Positions 5,015-5,042 of a stretch of 5,042 bases of DNA are shown here, piece by piece. The notes under the pieces are model-generated. The model saw only the letters and a list, made by a program, of their open reading frames with translations, was not told where the DNA came from and made no database searches. The stretch is from Bacteroidales bacterium (GTDB lineage Bacteria > Bacteroidota > Bacteroidia > Bacteroidales > VadinHA17): assembly GCA_022615595.1 (NCBI GenBank), contig JAKEGI010000077.1:1-5042 (forward strand), read 5' to 3'. The position numbers were made by a program, and so were the translations under genes. Numbering within the stretch: the stretch's first letter is position 1; each line of letters begins with the position of its first letter.

Positions 5015-5042
5015 TCGTGAGGCTGAAAGTCTGTGAAGTAAA

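Noticed and set aside
5015..5042. Tail after the last stop codon
   Set aside because: Only 28 bases remain; no terminator, start codon context or repeat can be judged.

Overview
The window looks like a chromosomal segment of a member of the Bacteroidota, probably Bacteroidales-like. Three things point there. First, TAnnTTTG-type -7 promoter elements occur twice as the same octamer, TATATTTG, ahead of the tRNA and ahead of the ATPase gene. Second, the protein-coding starts lack Shine-Dalgarno sequences. Third, the proteins resemble Bacteroidota families: an EVGGK-type DUF4143 ATPase, an MNEFDxKAAxWD methyltransferase and a GGDExxQ-type gamma-glutamyltransferase-fold protein. The tRNA gene does not encode CCA. 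The genus cannot be fixed from the sequence.

Layout. Positions 1-334 hold no credible gene but a dense series of GC-rich stem-loops and copy A of a 70-bp repeat. Positions 335-1528 (+) encode an AT-rich AAA/DUF4143 ATPase with its own promoter and an inverted-repeat operator-like region. Copy B of the 70-bp repeat follows at 1563-1632, then a rho-independent terminator, a short palindrome and a bidirectional terminator. An initiator tRNA-Met gene (minus strand, 1753-1824) has a clear Bacteroidota-type promoter. Next comes a minus-strand pair: a class I SAM methyltransferase (2355-2972) and, 48 nt downstream of it, an OsmC-family protein (1908-2306), whose stop codon lies inside a 29-bp near-perfect palindrome. 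A divergent intergenic region with a degenerate 7-bp tandem repeat leads to a secreted gamma-glutamyltransferase-fold protein (3149-5014, +).

Functional reading. The methyltransferase and OsmC protein may be co-transcribed, but the sequence does not show what they share. The gamma-glutamyltransferase-like protein keeps the Ntn-hydrolase nucleophile region but appears to have lost the residues that bind the gamma-glutamyl group, so it is more likely an amidase or acylase-type exported hydrolase than a glutathione enzyme. The ATPase gene looks like an acquired one-gene cassette: it is AT-rich, stands alone, is flanked by two repeat copies and lies beside a tRNA gene. I see no multi-gene novel system. 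The most unusual material is the hairpin-rich repeat DNA around the ATPase, including one compensatory base change that supports a real stem-loop, and the altered active site of the last gene.
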